Positions 11,180-23,369 of a stretch of DNA of 64,000 bases are shown here, one piece after another. Origin of the DNA: Bombyx mori (lineage: Eukaryota; Arthropoda; Insecta; Lepidoptera; Bombycidae); contig NC_085127.1 of NCBI RefSeq assembly GCF_030269925.1, forward strand, positions 11,601,501 to 11,665,500, given 5' to 3'. Numbering within the stretch: position 1 is the stretch's first letter; every line of letters starts with the position of its first letter. The position numbers were made by a program, and so were the translations under genes. The notes beneath the pieces are model-generated. The model saw only the letters and a list, made by a program, of their open reading frames with translations. It was not told where the DNA came from and made no database searches.

Positions 11180-14100
11180 AACATTTCTTCTACACGTATC
11201 GATACCAAAATAAAACGCCACTCAATCAAATTAACGTATATCTAAAATTCATACTTTACACATAGGGCACTCCACCTGGCTCCAAATTATGCCTGCTTCG
11301 CACCATCACGGGTTAAATGGTGTCAAAGGTGCACGTAAAACGGTCTTCCAAACATATTCAATGTCAGGAATGTTCGTATGTTTTCAATTATCAGACGTAT
11401 CTCTAACCAAATGGTAGCTTAAGCTGATAAACTGTGTAATTTGTGGCCATAATTTTAGTGCGGTCAATGTTTAGGTGTGAATTCGGTGTCGATTAGGTTT
11501 TTCCATTCAAATGTGTGTTTTAGACGACGATATACAGCTTATGGTAATATGATACAGTTTTATTCTTCGATAATTTAAGTTTTAAATATATTCACGTATG
11601 ACGTTTGGATGTGTGTGTGGTATTTTAAAATTCTAATGCAGACAAGTGTGTTTTGTTAATGTTGATCTGTTTTTATGTCTTGAAATTGATTAGAAAGCAT
11701 ACTAGGGTATTTAGTGGAACACTTATGTAATAAAAAGTTTATTATAAGTGGACTACATAATGCCCTACCGGTATTTTTAGCCAACAAGAATGCACGTGTG
11801 ATTGTTGTAACAAATCAAACATGTAAAATCACAATATCAGGATTTTGAAAATTGCGAGCGATACGTTTGACATCTAGGATTCTTTTAATTATTTTAGAAC
11901 TGAAAACCTGTTCTATTTCACGATAGCTCCGAAGTCACAAGTCACGGAAGTCGCAGGCGCTTATGCTATTACTCATTATTTTACAACCCCATAATTAAGC
12001 CTTTTATCTCCTGTACTACAATACAACACCTGAGTAAGTCCGATTACGTATAATGGAAACAAAACCCTTTGTTGGGATTCAGCCACTGATTTTAATAAAA
12101 AAGGGATAGTTCCGTGCGTCATTGTATGGTCTTGTTTACTCAAGAGAGTGACATGAATGTTTAAAGGTAAAAAATATGCTTAGGAGAAGAGCTAGTACGT
12201 TTAATGAAAATATTATCAGCACCATAGTTGTTTCCAAAGTTAATTGATAAAATCTGCTGAAAACTTCAGAGTGTCTTATTATGCATTCAGGTATCCGGGT
12301 ATCCAACTATCATTATTTCTATTTCAAAAATCAGATTTGTTCGTTTTTTTTGTTTGTTTTTTTAGTAAGTTTTTAAAACAGCCATTGTTCCAATTTTTTT
12401 ACGTATTATTGAATAGTTTTTTAAATTTTAATTTACGTTATTTTACTTTTCCAAATTCATTGTTTGATAGGAAGATTAGTTTGACAAAAACCTTGCCGCC
12501 TCCCGAAAATCTTCAAGCAAAAAACCAACGGAGTTGTAACTGCGTGAAAATACAAAGTTACGAGTGCAGTTGGTGATGTTAAAATTTCTTCGAATGCCAT
12601 TAGTCTTTGACCTGTTTCTGTGGCTGTTGAACTTTATGGACAGCAAAACAATGATGCAGGAACAGTAGAATAAGATGATCGTGACCTCTAACATCTAGTT
12701 GTGTGGTATATATGATTGACGTTTGTATGACATGTGCTGTGAGAGAAATTTTGAGAATTCGGTTTGGTTTTGTAATTTCTGAAATATTGTTAGGATTCCT
12801 ATTGTTATTTATTTAAATTTTGTATCGGGAAATTTTAGAATACTAGTATATATAGGTACACGTTCAAAATAGGTACATGTTATGGATAACATTGGAATGT
12901 ATAGTTCTTCGTTTGCCCGTTTTCTCTTGTCAGATTTGTCAGTTGTACTTACTTACTTACTTAACTTAGTAATTTGGCTGGACTCCGCAACTTGTTGAAG
13001 AGACGCTCATTTTACGTAAACTAAACCTATAAACAAATCATTAAAACACCGTTACAATAACATGTATTTTATTTATTTTCTACATTAGATCATTAACTAT
13101 GCAAAACGAAAAATGGAGAAGCAACGAAATTTGCATTCCGGTCGCCTCACCGCCAAGACTCTTAGAAACAACAATGAACACAAAAGGTGACAAAACAGAC
13201 AATAGTATCTATGGGAAATGCACAAAAGCTGTTTATTTAACTACAAAGAGGTGACGGCAGAAAACAAATAGCCACATCCCCTTCTTTACCTGACCAGAAA
13301 ATATTGGAACACGATACTATTTCGTGAGCTCTATCTTCCAGTTCCTTTGGAACTGGTAGTTGGGATTTTAAGGCACTAATTGCCTATTATAATGATACTT
13401 GATACGTTTCTAAGGTGACTGTCGGGATCTTAACTGGTAAACCGGGAATTTGTTTACGTAATTTAAAGTCTGGTGTGGAAAGCAACTGAATATTTATTTA
13501 CATCTTTTCAATCGCCAATTGAGATACATAAAATTTGAATAATCCAATAGATTGTAAGACTTAAAAGCAAGTAAGAAGTAATTTTGTTTGGGCATTAAGG
13601 AAAATAAATTTGAGCGTATCTCTAAGTCTAATACAACCTCTCGGATAAAAAATAACTTGTAGATTACAGTGATAGAGATAATAAATAAAGATGCAGTACT
13701 TAATTAATTTAATAAAATTCAAACCATAGATTTTATTATTATTTAAAGTCGTAAAACCGGCTCTTTAATAGCATAAGGGCAGTACAAAAACCTTAAGATT
13801 AATTCAACAAACTAAAGGAAACTAAACAAACAATCGATAATACGTATGACGGAATAAATCTTGCTCAAAAGCGAAACTGTAAAAGTGCAAACAAAACCTA
13901 AACTATCTTTTTAATGTACTGTTATCAATACCGGTCTAACGGGCGCGCATGATTCATTTATGACATTAATATACCTTTTATCTTTAACATTATTGTTTAT
14001 CCCTTTTGTGTTGGCTCCGAAATTATTCATGGACCTTCTGTTAATTTCTCGAGGTGGCCATTGTGATTTTTGCGTATGCTAATCTACCGGAAGATGTGGA

Positions 14101-14610
14101 CTGTGACTGATTGGTTTGAGTTTCTCAGGGGTCGTGGTCATTTGAGGGAACGTGTGAGAATGGCTTGTGATGACTCGTGATTTTTATGGATCATGGCAGT
14201 GTTTTGGTTTCAATGACTAAAGCTGTTGTACCCATAAGTACGAGTTATGATTTAAGGGATTTTTGTGTGAATAAAATTGACCATAACTAAAGTTTAATAT
14301 GATCTACTCTAAATTATAAACATGCTATCCGTAAAGTTGTTTGCAGAAAAAACATGATGTGTCTAATATTTTTTATGACTTACACATACTCTTACAGTAA
14401 CATTCGATATCAAATATATTTTAATGTTATCTTGAAAGGCGTGTAGTATTACCATTTTGATTATTTCGTACAGATAAAAAATCCATAAAATTATAATTAT
14501 TTAAAGAGCGCTTGTGTATTTTGATAATGCCTAAAACATTTTTAGGCAAATTTAAACCACTAATTTAGTTCTAACTTTAATTAGGTAAATATCTCTTGAC
14601 ACGTTCATTA
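11180..14610. other. Long unique stretch, no gene recognised
   Basis: About 3.4 kb with no recognised repeat. ORFs at 12244-12576 (+) and 12476-12694 (-) overlap each other and lack recognisable domains. A (ACTT)n run sits at about 12949-12965. Confidence 0.45.
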
Positions 14611-14613
14611 TTT

Positions 14614-14727
14614 TTATTGTCCTTGTAGGCAGACGAGTATACGGCCCACCTGATGGTAAGTGGTTACCGTCGCCCATGGACTTCAGCAATGCCAGGAGCA
14701 GAGCCAAGCCGCTACCTACAAAATCTA
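14614..14727 (-). mobile_element. LINE-type 3' tail (family B)
   Basis: Antisense copy: TTGTCCTTGTAGGCAGACGA to GAGCCAAGCCGCTACCTACA. Confidence 0.75.
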
Positions 14728-14846
14728 GGTGCTTCTATGATAAAGGGAACACGATCTTGTAATAACACAAAACCGGCAATATTTCATAATGGCAGGGCCT
14801 ATTGCGGGTATTGACAATTATCGTGTGTGTTTTCTGCGACGATAAA

Positions 14847-15075
14847 ACAGTTACTGGAGCCCATAGACATCTACAACATAAATGCCGCCACTCAACTTGA
14901 GATATGAGTTCTAAGGTCCCAAGTTATAACGACTACCCCACCCTTCAAACCGAAACGCATTACTGCTTCACGGCAGAAATAGGCAGGGTGGTACCTACCC
15001 ATGTGGACTCACAAGATGACCTACCACCACCTACTACCTACTACCTACTACCACCACTATTCCTACCACCAGTAA
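14847..15075 (-). mobile_element. Bm1 SINE fragment with CTACCTA expansion
   Basis: Antisense Bm1 lacking both poly(A) tail and head. At its distal end the normal CCTACCACCAG has expanded into a run of CTAC/CTACCTA units at 15018-15070, a microsatellite born inside the SINE. Confidence 0.85.
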
Positions 15076-15079
15076 AGTA

Positions 15080-16520
15080 AAACATATATATTGTTATAAT
15101 GCAACTCATATTTCAGTTTCTTGAAAATGTATTTTAAAGGTCATATATACGGCTACATTTTATTTTACAGTTAATAAATTTATGGCAGTGGATATCCAAA
15201 CATAAATATCAGCTCATTTTGTTTACATTTGATAATTTTAAATTACTTAAAAGCACATCTCATCGGCGCGAGACGAGAAACCTAAATCTGTAATAACATA
15301 ATCTGTCCCCAACCCTCCAGCCGCGGGGTTTTAATAATGCATTCGCCATTAGTTAACCCGCAGATGCTGGAACCATCTTATTCAGTGTTACCAGCTCTGA
15401 TTGAAGAGGTTGTTTTATAACTTCTTGTTCTATTACTGACACATTGCATTCAGGATTGAAGGTGGCATAAAAAATTTATCCTATTGAAATCCTGGACCTC
15501 GTGCTTAAATTGAGACAGCGGTATTAATGTTGTAGTATTTAGTAGCCATTTTGAAGGATTGGATAAGGACTTTTTTCAATGATGAACTCTAGTATTTGTT
15601 TGCAGTTTTCTGTGAACGATTAAATTTTCTATGAAATCAGTAAATTTTCATCGCACTGGTATCTCGAATCTTCGCATATAATTCTAATTGCACGGAAAGG
15701 GTGAAAGGATTACACCTACCCGAGGCATCGGGCTGTTTTAACTTTGGTGCCTTTTCGGGAATTAATTAGTTCCCTGACACATTTGGCCGTCCTCTGGGTC
15801 GGGTGTGTGTTGGAATCGTTTTGTTAAAATAAAATGTTTTCTTTTCTTTGCTTTAAGGTAAGGATTACACGAGACCCTATATTGCGAAATTCGATTAGTG
15901 CTTTGAAGCTTTTTCCTACACACAAAAACTTGAAAAATTTACAGTAATAATTTTTAGGGAAACGGGCATCCATTAAACTATAAGAGGGAAATCGTAAAAT
16001 CATCCGCCAGTAAATCAAATATAAATTTAGGGCGTAAAGTAATTAATTTTTGATGATCCTCATGACAGAGTGGCTTTTTTAAAAGGCCGCCTGTACACAG
16101 AAGGTGCCTGGACGCAGCTGGGCTCTGCGTTACGCTAATCTCTGTGGCGTCGGACTTGTTAAATATTAACGCAGTCTAATTACGACCCCCGCCCCCTCGT
16201 CCTCTAATGGCTTTTAAAACTGATTCTCCACCCCCGAGGATGCGTATTTGATGACAACTCTCATCATTCCACCGAGCTGTGCGACTTCTGACGGCGTGCT
16301 CTTTTTAAAAGTTATTTCGTTTTCCATTTCTGGTTTTCAGCGGTAAGTTCTGGGCTATGCTTACTTTAAAGTGTAGTCGGCCATCGGTGTACGAAGTTTC
16401 ATGCGATTTGCTACAAAGGGGTAAATGCTTTGTTGATCTTTAATGCTTCAAACATATGTGACGCGTTTTAAGGACTAAGGGATAAGGGAAAGACGTTTTT
16501 GGCGTTGAGCATGAGGAAAT
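15080..16520. other. Unique sequence with GC-richer blocks
   Basis: No exon or repeat recognised. GC-richer blocks at 15690-15800 and 16060-16300 stand out from AT-rich surroundings and could be conserved non-coding DNA, but sequence alone does not show it. Confidence 0.35.
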
Positions 16521-16526
16521 CATTGC

Positions 16527-16970
16527 AGATTAATACGTGAAGCAAAAACTTTGGACCCCTTTTGACGAAAATTGCGCGGACAGAGGAGTATGAAATTACC
16601 CACATTTATAGAGAATATAGAGAAAGAGTGTAGACGCTGTATTTTTTTTTAAATATGCTTAAAAAGCACATTAAATCAGTAAAAAATCATGACACACTAC
16701 TATGTATTTGACACACACCCACATTATTAAATTAAATATTATACAAAAGAGTATATATGGAACTCTTTTGTATAATATTTAATTTCTGTGGTTATATTGA
16801 GAATAGATTAATATTGTTTGCCTTTAATATGACACTTCTATAGTGCAGCCTTAGCGAAAGCTGTGATTGTAGAACAATGATTATAATAAATATTATGGTT
16901 ATAGAAATATGATAATAGAACCATAATAATGTTCAAACTTATAACTTACATAAATTATGGTCAATCTTAG
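16527..16970 (+). mobile_element. Helitron family 1, decayed plus-strand copy
   Basis: Starts at TTAATACGTGAAGCAAAAAC and includes CGAAAATTGCGCGGACAGAG and TTTATAGAGAATATAGAGAA, the reverse complement of the copies at 50502 and 52568. The 3' palindrome is eroded. Its centre carries a perfect 23-bp inverted repeat (16730-16752 and 16762-16784) absent from the other copies. Confidence 0.7.
16730..16784. repeat. Perfect 23-bp inverted repeat with 9-nt loop
   Basis: Arms 16730-16752 and 16762-16784 (left arm starts AATTAAATATTATACAAAAG) are exact reverse complements around ATATATGGA. This may be a tiny MITE or an inverted duplication inside the Helitron. Confidence 0.9.
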
Positions 16971-17222
16971 ATAAATACATCTTAACGGATTTTGCGTAAT
17001 TTGGTCGGATTTTAGGTCGGTTAATACACGGGAACACTTTCTAAAGTGAATTTAATATTAATTACCATTCAATGCATATGTTTTTTTTTCAATCGCATAA
17101 GTCATGTCACCAGTTCAAGCATTGATTTATTTTATCAACCAACGATCTTTTATCGCTTGTGTAAATTATTAAGATAAACATAATTAAATGCTTTTTTTTT
17201 CGTTTTACACAAGTTGTGAACA

Positions 17223-17801
17223 TCACTACATAGTATAAAACAAAGTCGCTTTCTCTGTCCCTATATCTGTCTGTCCCTATGTATGCTTAAATCTTTAAAA
17301 CTACGCAACGGATTTTGATGCGGTTTTTTTTAATAGATAGAGTGATTGAAGTAAGCTTTAGAGTGACTACTAAAGAGGGCATATTTTTATTCAAACTCCT
17401 GCTACACTCTTATGTACAAATAGCGATGTGTTCTATGAAACCCGCAAAAATTATAATTTTACATTATTACTCTTGAGATTGTGAGACGGCTAAGGTAGAG
17501 GCCTGCCTATTTTTGCCATAAAGACTCATGCGGTCCAGTTCGAATGTCTGCGTTTTACACCATATCAGCCTTGAACTAATCTGACTATCACTACATAGTA
17601 TAAAACAAAGTCGCTTTCTCTGTCCCTATATCCCTATGTATGCTTAAATCTTTAAAACTACGCATCGGATTTTGATGCGGTTTTTTTAAATAGATAGAGT
17701 GATTGAAGAGGAAGGTTTATATGTATAATAACAGCCATTAAATAGTGGAGAAATCAATAATAAATTACAGTTTCCGAAGCGAAGCGAGGGCGGGTCGCTT
17801 G
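17223..17801 (+). mobile_element. Helitron family 2, two 5' ends
   Basis: TCACTACATAGTATAAAACA appears twice, at 17223 and 17588, each followed by GTCGCTTTCTCTGTCCCTAT and GGATTTTGATGCGG. The second runs to a hairpin-like 3' end (GCGAAGCGAGGGCGGGTCGC) and CTTG at 17798-17801. Both start A|TC. Between them lies a decayed Bm1-like stretch (about 17435-17560). The outer copy appears truncated and the inner one complete. Confidence 0.7.
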
Positions 17802-18308
17802 TATATTACATATTTGAATATTGTGTTACGAATAATATTCAAAGGTCGATGAATAATAACACCTTAGTCGTCCTTGAACTACGAAAACTGCAGTATTCAA
17901 AAGGACGAAAATAATATAATGCTAATTAATAAAACCGCGAAGTCGTAGCTATAATCATTTTTAAAGATGTTTTATTCGTTATTTTCTGGAATTCCCTATT
18001 ATTGACACGTCTGTTATCACGATCTCACATTTCATGAGTTCGTGATATTTCGGCTTTATTGCAAGCGTCAAGATCACGGTTGAACTGTCGATTGTGACTA
18101 TGAGCAAACAAATCTGTCTTTTTACAGACCATTTTTGTCTGTTGCCACTGGAACTTTGTAAATTTAACCTGGATTCAATTGATTTCCTAAAGTCGTCATA
18201 TAATAATACCTGGCAGTAGATAATATATGTGGTTTATGAAATCAGTAGTTGAAGTCAATTTTTTACAGCAATATTTTCTGAAATTATCTGTATAGACTTA
18301 TTTTATTA

Positions 18309-18440
18309 TTTATTTATTGCTTAGATGGGTGGACGAGCTCACAGCCCGCCTGGTGTTAAGCGGTTACTGGAGCCCATAGACATCTACAACGTAAATGCGC
18401 TACCCATCTCGAAATATAAGTTCTAAGGTCTTAGTATAGT
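18309..18440 (-). mobile_element. Bm1 SINE, 3' part only
   Basis: Antisense copy from TTATTGCTTAGATGGGTGGA to AAGGTCTTAGTATAG, where homology ends abruptly. Confidence 0.9.
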
Positions 18441-18509
18441 CGGGTATCCAAAAAGTCCTAAAAAGATCTCTTTCATTTAAAGTTCCTCATATCTTATTTC
18501 ATTTTGATA

Positions 18510-18931
18510 TGAAGCCGTCAGCGCAAAAGTGGCCTAACCCGCAATTTTTCATAATCATGCTTATAATTTATTTACAAATATAATAAATTTTGATGCAAAA
18601 CCGGCCTTTTTTTTTATTGCTTAGATGGGTGGACGAGCTCACAGCCCACCTGGTGTTAAGTGGTTACTGGAGCCCATAGACATCCACAACGTAAATGCGC
18701 CACCCCTCTTGAGATATAAGTTCTAAGGTCTCAAGTATAGTTACAACGGCTGCCCCACCCTTCAAACCGAATCCATAGTTTCTTCACCCATAGATAACAG
18801 ATGGCTTTGTAAACATTATTTTTGCGCGTATTGTTCTTTTGCGTACTCAAATTCTAATTCATGAAAACATAAACCTCATTGCTCCATAATAACTATGGTA
18901 AGCTTAGGCCCCTTTTGCGCCGACGGCCTCA
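18510..18931. mobile_element. TIR DNA element split by Bm1
   Basis: Imperfect terminal repeats of about 27 bp: left 18510-18536 begins TGAAGCCGTCAGCGCAAAAG, and right 18905-18931 read in reverse begins TGAGGCCGTCGGCGCAAAAG. A Bm1 copy (18607-18780) sits inside, so the TIR element is older. No transposase ORF and no clear target duplication; superfamily unknown. Confidence 0.6.
18607..18780 (-). mobile_element. Bm1 SINE, truncated, nested
   Basis: Antisense copy from a T tract and TTGCTTAGATGGGTGGACGA to CCCACCCTTCAAACCGAA, inside the TIR element at 18510-18931. Confidence 0.9.
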
Positions 18932-19372
18932 CATAACATTGCCTACGTCCAGAGCGCACGATCATTTTTTAACGGCGAACCTCGGAATAACTTGGCAGAT
19001 ATCCGTGCGAATATTGGTCAACAATAACCGTTATAAATGATGTAGCGACATCTTATTTGTACAACTGGCCGTCCCGGACTTGAACAAACAGGTCGTTCTT
19101 AACGCAAAAAGGCGAATTTTAACGGTTCTCTCCTATTCGTGATACCGCTAATGGTTTTAAACGACAATTATTCTGGGCCATTAACCGTATCATTAGCAGT
19201 GTTTGACATTTGTTTCCTAAGACCGGCTTCCGTGGACCGGCTGTTAGAGGGTTGAATTCATTAATCACTGTGATACACGTCAGTTTTGGTAGCACCTTGA
19301 GTATTATTATTTTTTTGTTCAAGAAGACATGGGATATTTAGTACTGAGGTTTAGCTTGAGAAAGATCAGTTC

Positions 19373-19560
19373 TGCTGGTGGTAGGATATTCGGAATCCAC
19401 TCGCATAGGTGCGTTATGCCGACTATTTCTGTTACGAGGCAGTAGTGAGGTCCGGTTTGAAGTGGACACTAGCTTTACAATTCGGTTGAGACTTCGAACT
19501 CATACCACAAGATGGGTGATGGGATATAGGTATGTTTATGAGGACCAGCTACCATCATCG
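19373..19560 (+). mobile_element. Old Bm1-like fragment
   Basis: GCTGGTGGTAGGA, GACTATTTCTGTTACGAGGC and GTCCGGTTTGAAG follow Bm1 order with many changes. A second decayed piece lies at about 19765-19850. Confidence 0.5.
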
Positions 19561-19599
19561 CACCTCCCGTCATTGAAGCAGAGCACAGCCATGATATCT

Positions 19600-19715
19600 A
19601 GACCGCTATATTCATCGATATTGCGTTTCTGGAGATCTTTCTTGCCACGTACCATGCAGCTCTGGAATAAACTCCTCTCTACAGTGTTTCTCGAGTGTTA
19701 TATTATATAATTTTT
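19600..19715 (+). pseudogene. LINE ORF2 C-terminal remnant
   Basis: The plus strand encodes RFWRSFLPRTMQLWNKL followed by LLSTVFLECY and a stop. The FLPRT..LWN.L...VF.. pattern is typical of the extreme C-terminus of insect non-LTR retrotransposon polymerases, where the reverse transcriptase acts with the endonuclease in target-primed insertion. Catalytic domains are absent, so this is a dead-on-arrival fragment. It sits between decayed Bm1-like pieces. The clade cannot be set from so short a piece. Confidence 0.6.
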
Positions 19716-19908
19716 CAATAGATTTTTGTGGAGGGTTCTATAATCGGCAGCAGCGTTCTATGAAAACCATACTAGGCGATGGGTGGTACTGTAAGCTCGC
19801 ATGGGTAAGTGTCACCATCCTGTTTATTCTTGCCGTGAAGTAAGCACTTTACTCCAAGATGGCCCGTGAGCTCTTTCACAATTTAAAAAAGTCTGATTGG
19901 AACTGCAA

Positions 19909-20152
19909 TTTTTTTTTATTGCTTAGTTTGGTGAACGAGCTCACAGCCCACCTGATATTAAGTGGTTACTGGAGCCCATAGACATCTACAACGTAAATGC
20001 GCCACCCACCTTGAGATATAAGTTCTAAGGTCTCAGTATAGTTACAACGGCTGCCCCACCCTTCAAACCGAAACGCATTAATGCTCCACGGCAGAAATAG
20101 GCGGGGCGGTGGTACCTACCCGTGCGGACTCACAAGAGTTCCTACCACCAGT
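19909..20152 (-). mobile_element. Bm1 SINE, 5'-truncated
   Basis: Well-preserved antisense copy from T tract and TTGCTTAGTTTGGTGAACGA to CCTACCACCAGT. Confidence 0.92.
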
Positions 20153-20586
20153 ATTTTCTTGTTTGCTCTTCCTTTGTTTGCTTGGGTTAACTAACTTAGC
20201 TTTTGAGTGCATCTAAAACTGGACTCTGGGCCCACTTTTTTTATGCGCTTTATAGCGATTTATAATCGACAGTCAAGATTCTGTATTATACATCGAGGGC
20301 TATGTGAAAGGCTATATAATTTGTATTAAGCGCTTGTATTAAGCGACATTTCGCTTAATACGCGACATTTATTTTCGTAACTAAAGGCCCGTTTTAATCG
20401 GTATTAGTATTAGCAATTCGATTTTTTTAATTGAACTTCGATTAAGTTTACACATTCAAATAGCTGAAGAAGTTTTTTGCGTTGTGGTATTTTTTCATTT
20501 TCAAACTTTATATGGTTCTCCTGTAAAGGTCCAAAAATGTCGCTTAAACGAACTAGCTTTTCATCCCTCAAAATATATATTGCATA

Positions 20587-20852
20587 CTAGCTGACTAGCT
20601 GACTCAATCGATCAATAAAAGTCCTAAAATTTTGTATAAAATAAACTTATGTATAACAAACAAAAGGAATCGGTCCGACGAGGGACACATCAACAAAAAT
20701 TGCTATTTTTATTTAATTCCGAGCATTTTCATATTTATCTACCTTCTCTGGACTTCCACAAATAATTCAAGACCAAAATTAGCCAAATCGGTTCAGCCGT
20801 TCTCGAGTTTTAGCGAGACTAAGGAACAGCAATTCATTTTTATATATAGAGA
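20587..20852 (-). mobile_element. Helitron family 3
   Basis: Minus-strand Helitron: 5' TC at 20852 (TCTCTATATATAAAAATGAA), body with GTCTCGCTAAAACTCGAGAA, 3' end at CTAG 20587-20590; CTGACTAG is duplicated at the terminus. It matches 38262-38509 and 49770-50080. Non-autonomous. Confidence 0.8.
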
Positions 20853-21109
20853 TAATTTAGAGTATGTAAGTCTTAGAGCAGTCAAGATCACTAATTACCT
20901 AATAACTAGACACAGAAATGGAAATGATGTACCACAGGATTAAAGGTATAGCGAACAGTTTCTGTGTTGTTTGAGTGACCGAACAGGAGGACGAAATCAT
21001 TAGATCTGTTCCGACGCATTCAGCTCTAACACTAGGAGCAGGGTTAAGGAGCCCGGTAATCATACTCGTCGAAATCGACAAAGAGTTTGAAGTGCAACCC
21101 AACCCATGA

Positions 21110-21347
21110 ATCGGTTCGCCGAGTTTCTCGCCGGATCTCCTCAGCGGGTCGCGATTCCCGATCCGGTAGTAGATTCATTTGCGAAGCTTTTGAGTTGTTA
21201 GGTCTCCTTCGGAGGCGCTCGGGTAGCTGTTAGCAAATCCCACCCCTCTTGGCTGAGCCTTTGCTCACCCACCTGTCCTGGTGAAACTGGTGAAACTGGA
21301 AAGGCCTCCGGGCCACCAGTAATCCTTCAATTCTAAAAAAAAATCCT
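21110..21347 (+). mobile_element. LINE-type 3' end related to family C, A-tailed
   Basis: Shares GAGTTTCTCGCCGGATCTCC and CCGATCCGGTAGTAGATTC with family C, then diverges (GGTCTCCTTCGGAGGCGCTC) and ends in nine A residues. Probably a sister family sharing an internal 3' block. Confidence 0.6.
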
Positions 21348-21349
21348 GC

Positions 21350-21965
21350 ACGGAGTGATATGATTTATAATATTGTTGTTATCTTCATCTATCTGCGTTC
21401 TAAGGGGTGCAGTTCTTAAAACAGAACTGGGCTTCCCTTTACAAACGCATTTTATGATCCTCTTCATTCAAGTACACTTATTGATAAAATGAGCTCATTA
21501 TGTAAGAGAAGGCATTCTTTTTATGAATAATTTCAATAAGATTCGGGAACATAGTATTAGAAACTATGTAATACTAGCTAGTAAAAATAAACTACATAGT
21601 AGAAATTGGCCATGTTTCCGTCATGAATTTACATGTTGATTTTACAAAAAAATTATTAACAAAACCTTCTTTAAGCTAGTTCAGAGTCGCCTGTTATCTT
21701 TTATTAACGGTGGTATCCCTAGCACGAGTCACAATTCTGCCCATTTTTGTCGCAAAGTAAACGCTTTTTGGCTCAACTTTTTCAAAAGTAAAACAGCCGT
21801 TTTATTGTAAAATAAATACGTCATATCTTAGCCCGTGTAGCAGGATTCATTTGTACAGGACCTATCGTCTCAACTCCTTAACATTAGGCGAGCCGTGACA
21901 TCCGATGCAGTAACAAAAATATCATGAAAATAATTCGTTTACAAATTAATTCTTAAAAACAATTT
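21350..21965. other. Unique sequence
   Basis: No gene or repeat recognised. Confidence 0.4.
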
Positions 21966-21970
21966 TGTTG

Positions 21971-22030
21971 CATATGTCGCCCATGGACTTCAGCATTTCC
22001 AGAGGCAGAGCCAAGCCGCTGCTTACCGAA
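21971..22030 (-). mobile_element. LINE-type tail (family B) fragment
   Basis: TGTCGCCCATGGACTTCAGC to GCCGCTGCTTACCGA, lacking the poly(A) side. Confidence 0.6.
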
Positions 22031-22034
22031 GAGC

Positions 22035-23155
22035 CAAAAATCCGAAATGACGTAGTTTCAAACTTATATCTGCACAAAATATTTAGTATCGATATTCCTT
22101 TGCGATCATGTACAGCCGAAGAAAACTCCTTCATAACACTGCGGCCCCACAATAAAACAAAAGTCGTAAAAAATACAAGTGACAATCACTTGTTCCCGCG
22201 AATTCTGAAGAACGTCACGACATCTGTCAACCGGCGACACGTCTTATCTCGGACGTGAAAAAAGCCATGGGGTCGCCCTCCACCCCACGGAGACAATGCG
22301 GCACGGCCACAAATGTATTTATGACTATGTAAATTGGTTCAATTCGGATGTGGAATTTCGAATTTACGCTAAAAGCTTGGGTTGAATTTATTTTTCGCGC
22401 GGCAGATGTCAGTGAGTGGGGATCTTTGATTGTTTCATTTTGGACCGTTTTTTTTTTTTTTTTTTTTTTTGTACGTCGCAACTTGACGTTTCTTTGTGCG
22501 ATATTGTGTTGGGAAACTCAGAGGTGTCTTTATTGAGAACGTTTGGATGTTTTGGAATATTTTGTGTTGTAGAACATTTTTAGTGATGTTTTTGTTTTTA
22601 GTAAGTTATGATTATTACAAAATACTCTAAAGCACCTTGTGTCGAGCATTTAGGCAGCCCTTAAAGAGCTAAATTAAGTTGCGAAAAAGATTAATTATAC
22701 CAAAGAAAGTCTATTTATGTATGGAAAACTATAGAATTTCTTATCTCTGATGTACTTCCGATTTTTTGTACTCCACTAGACCAGACTTACCTTTTTATCA
22801 TAACAAATATCTAACGTTTTTCTGGATGAGGATTTCCGCAAATTCTTAAATGAAAAAAAAAAAAGTCCCCTCAGTAACTTACTAAGAGCCCAATAAAAAT
22901 ACGTAATCCTAATGCCGTCACATAGGCCGTGACAATTTATCGGAAAGCGCCTCCGCCTTCGGGCCGCCGACAAAAAGCCGATCCAAATAAAATAGACGAC
23001 TGTGGAACGCACATGAGATCGATATCCTGGGATTGGTCTGAAGATACATTAGATTGTACCGTGGAATAATAAAAAAAACAGTCATCTGTTCTCAAACTAG
23101 GACTCTATGTAACTAGAGACTTATACTTACAAATATAATACGTTCAAATGATATA
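22035..23155. other. Unique sequence with poly(T) tract
   Basis: Opposing short ORFs overlap and show no domain. A run of 23 T lies at 22448-22470. No retroelement body was recognised next to it. Confidence 0.4.
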
Positions 23156-23156
23156 A

Positions 23157-23369
23157 TGAGCTCACAGCCCATCTGGTGATAAGTGGTTACTGGAGCCCAT
23201 AGACATCTACAACGTAAATGCGACACCCACCTTGAGATATAAGTTCTAAGGTCTCAGTATACAACGGCTGCAGCACCCTTCAAACTGAAACGCATTACTG
23301 CTTCACGGCAGAAATAGGCAGGGTGGTGGTACCTAACCGCGCGGACTCACAAGAGGTCCTACCACCAGT
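23157..23369 (-). mobile_element. Bm1 SINE, both ends truncated
   Basis: Antisense copy from GAGCTCACAGCCCATCTGG to CCTACCACCAGT, missing the poly(A) side and the head. Confidence 0.92.

Noticed and set aside
22448..22470. Poly(T) tract as a retroelement tail
   Set aside because: No SINE or LINE body is recognisable next to it.
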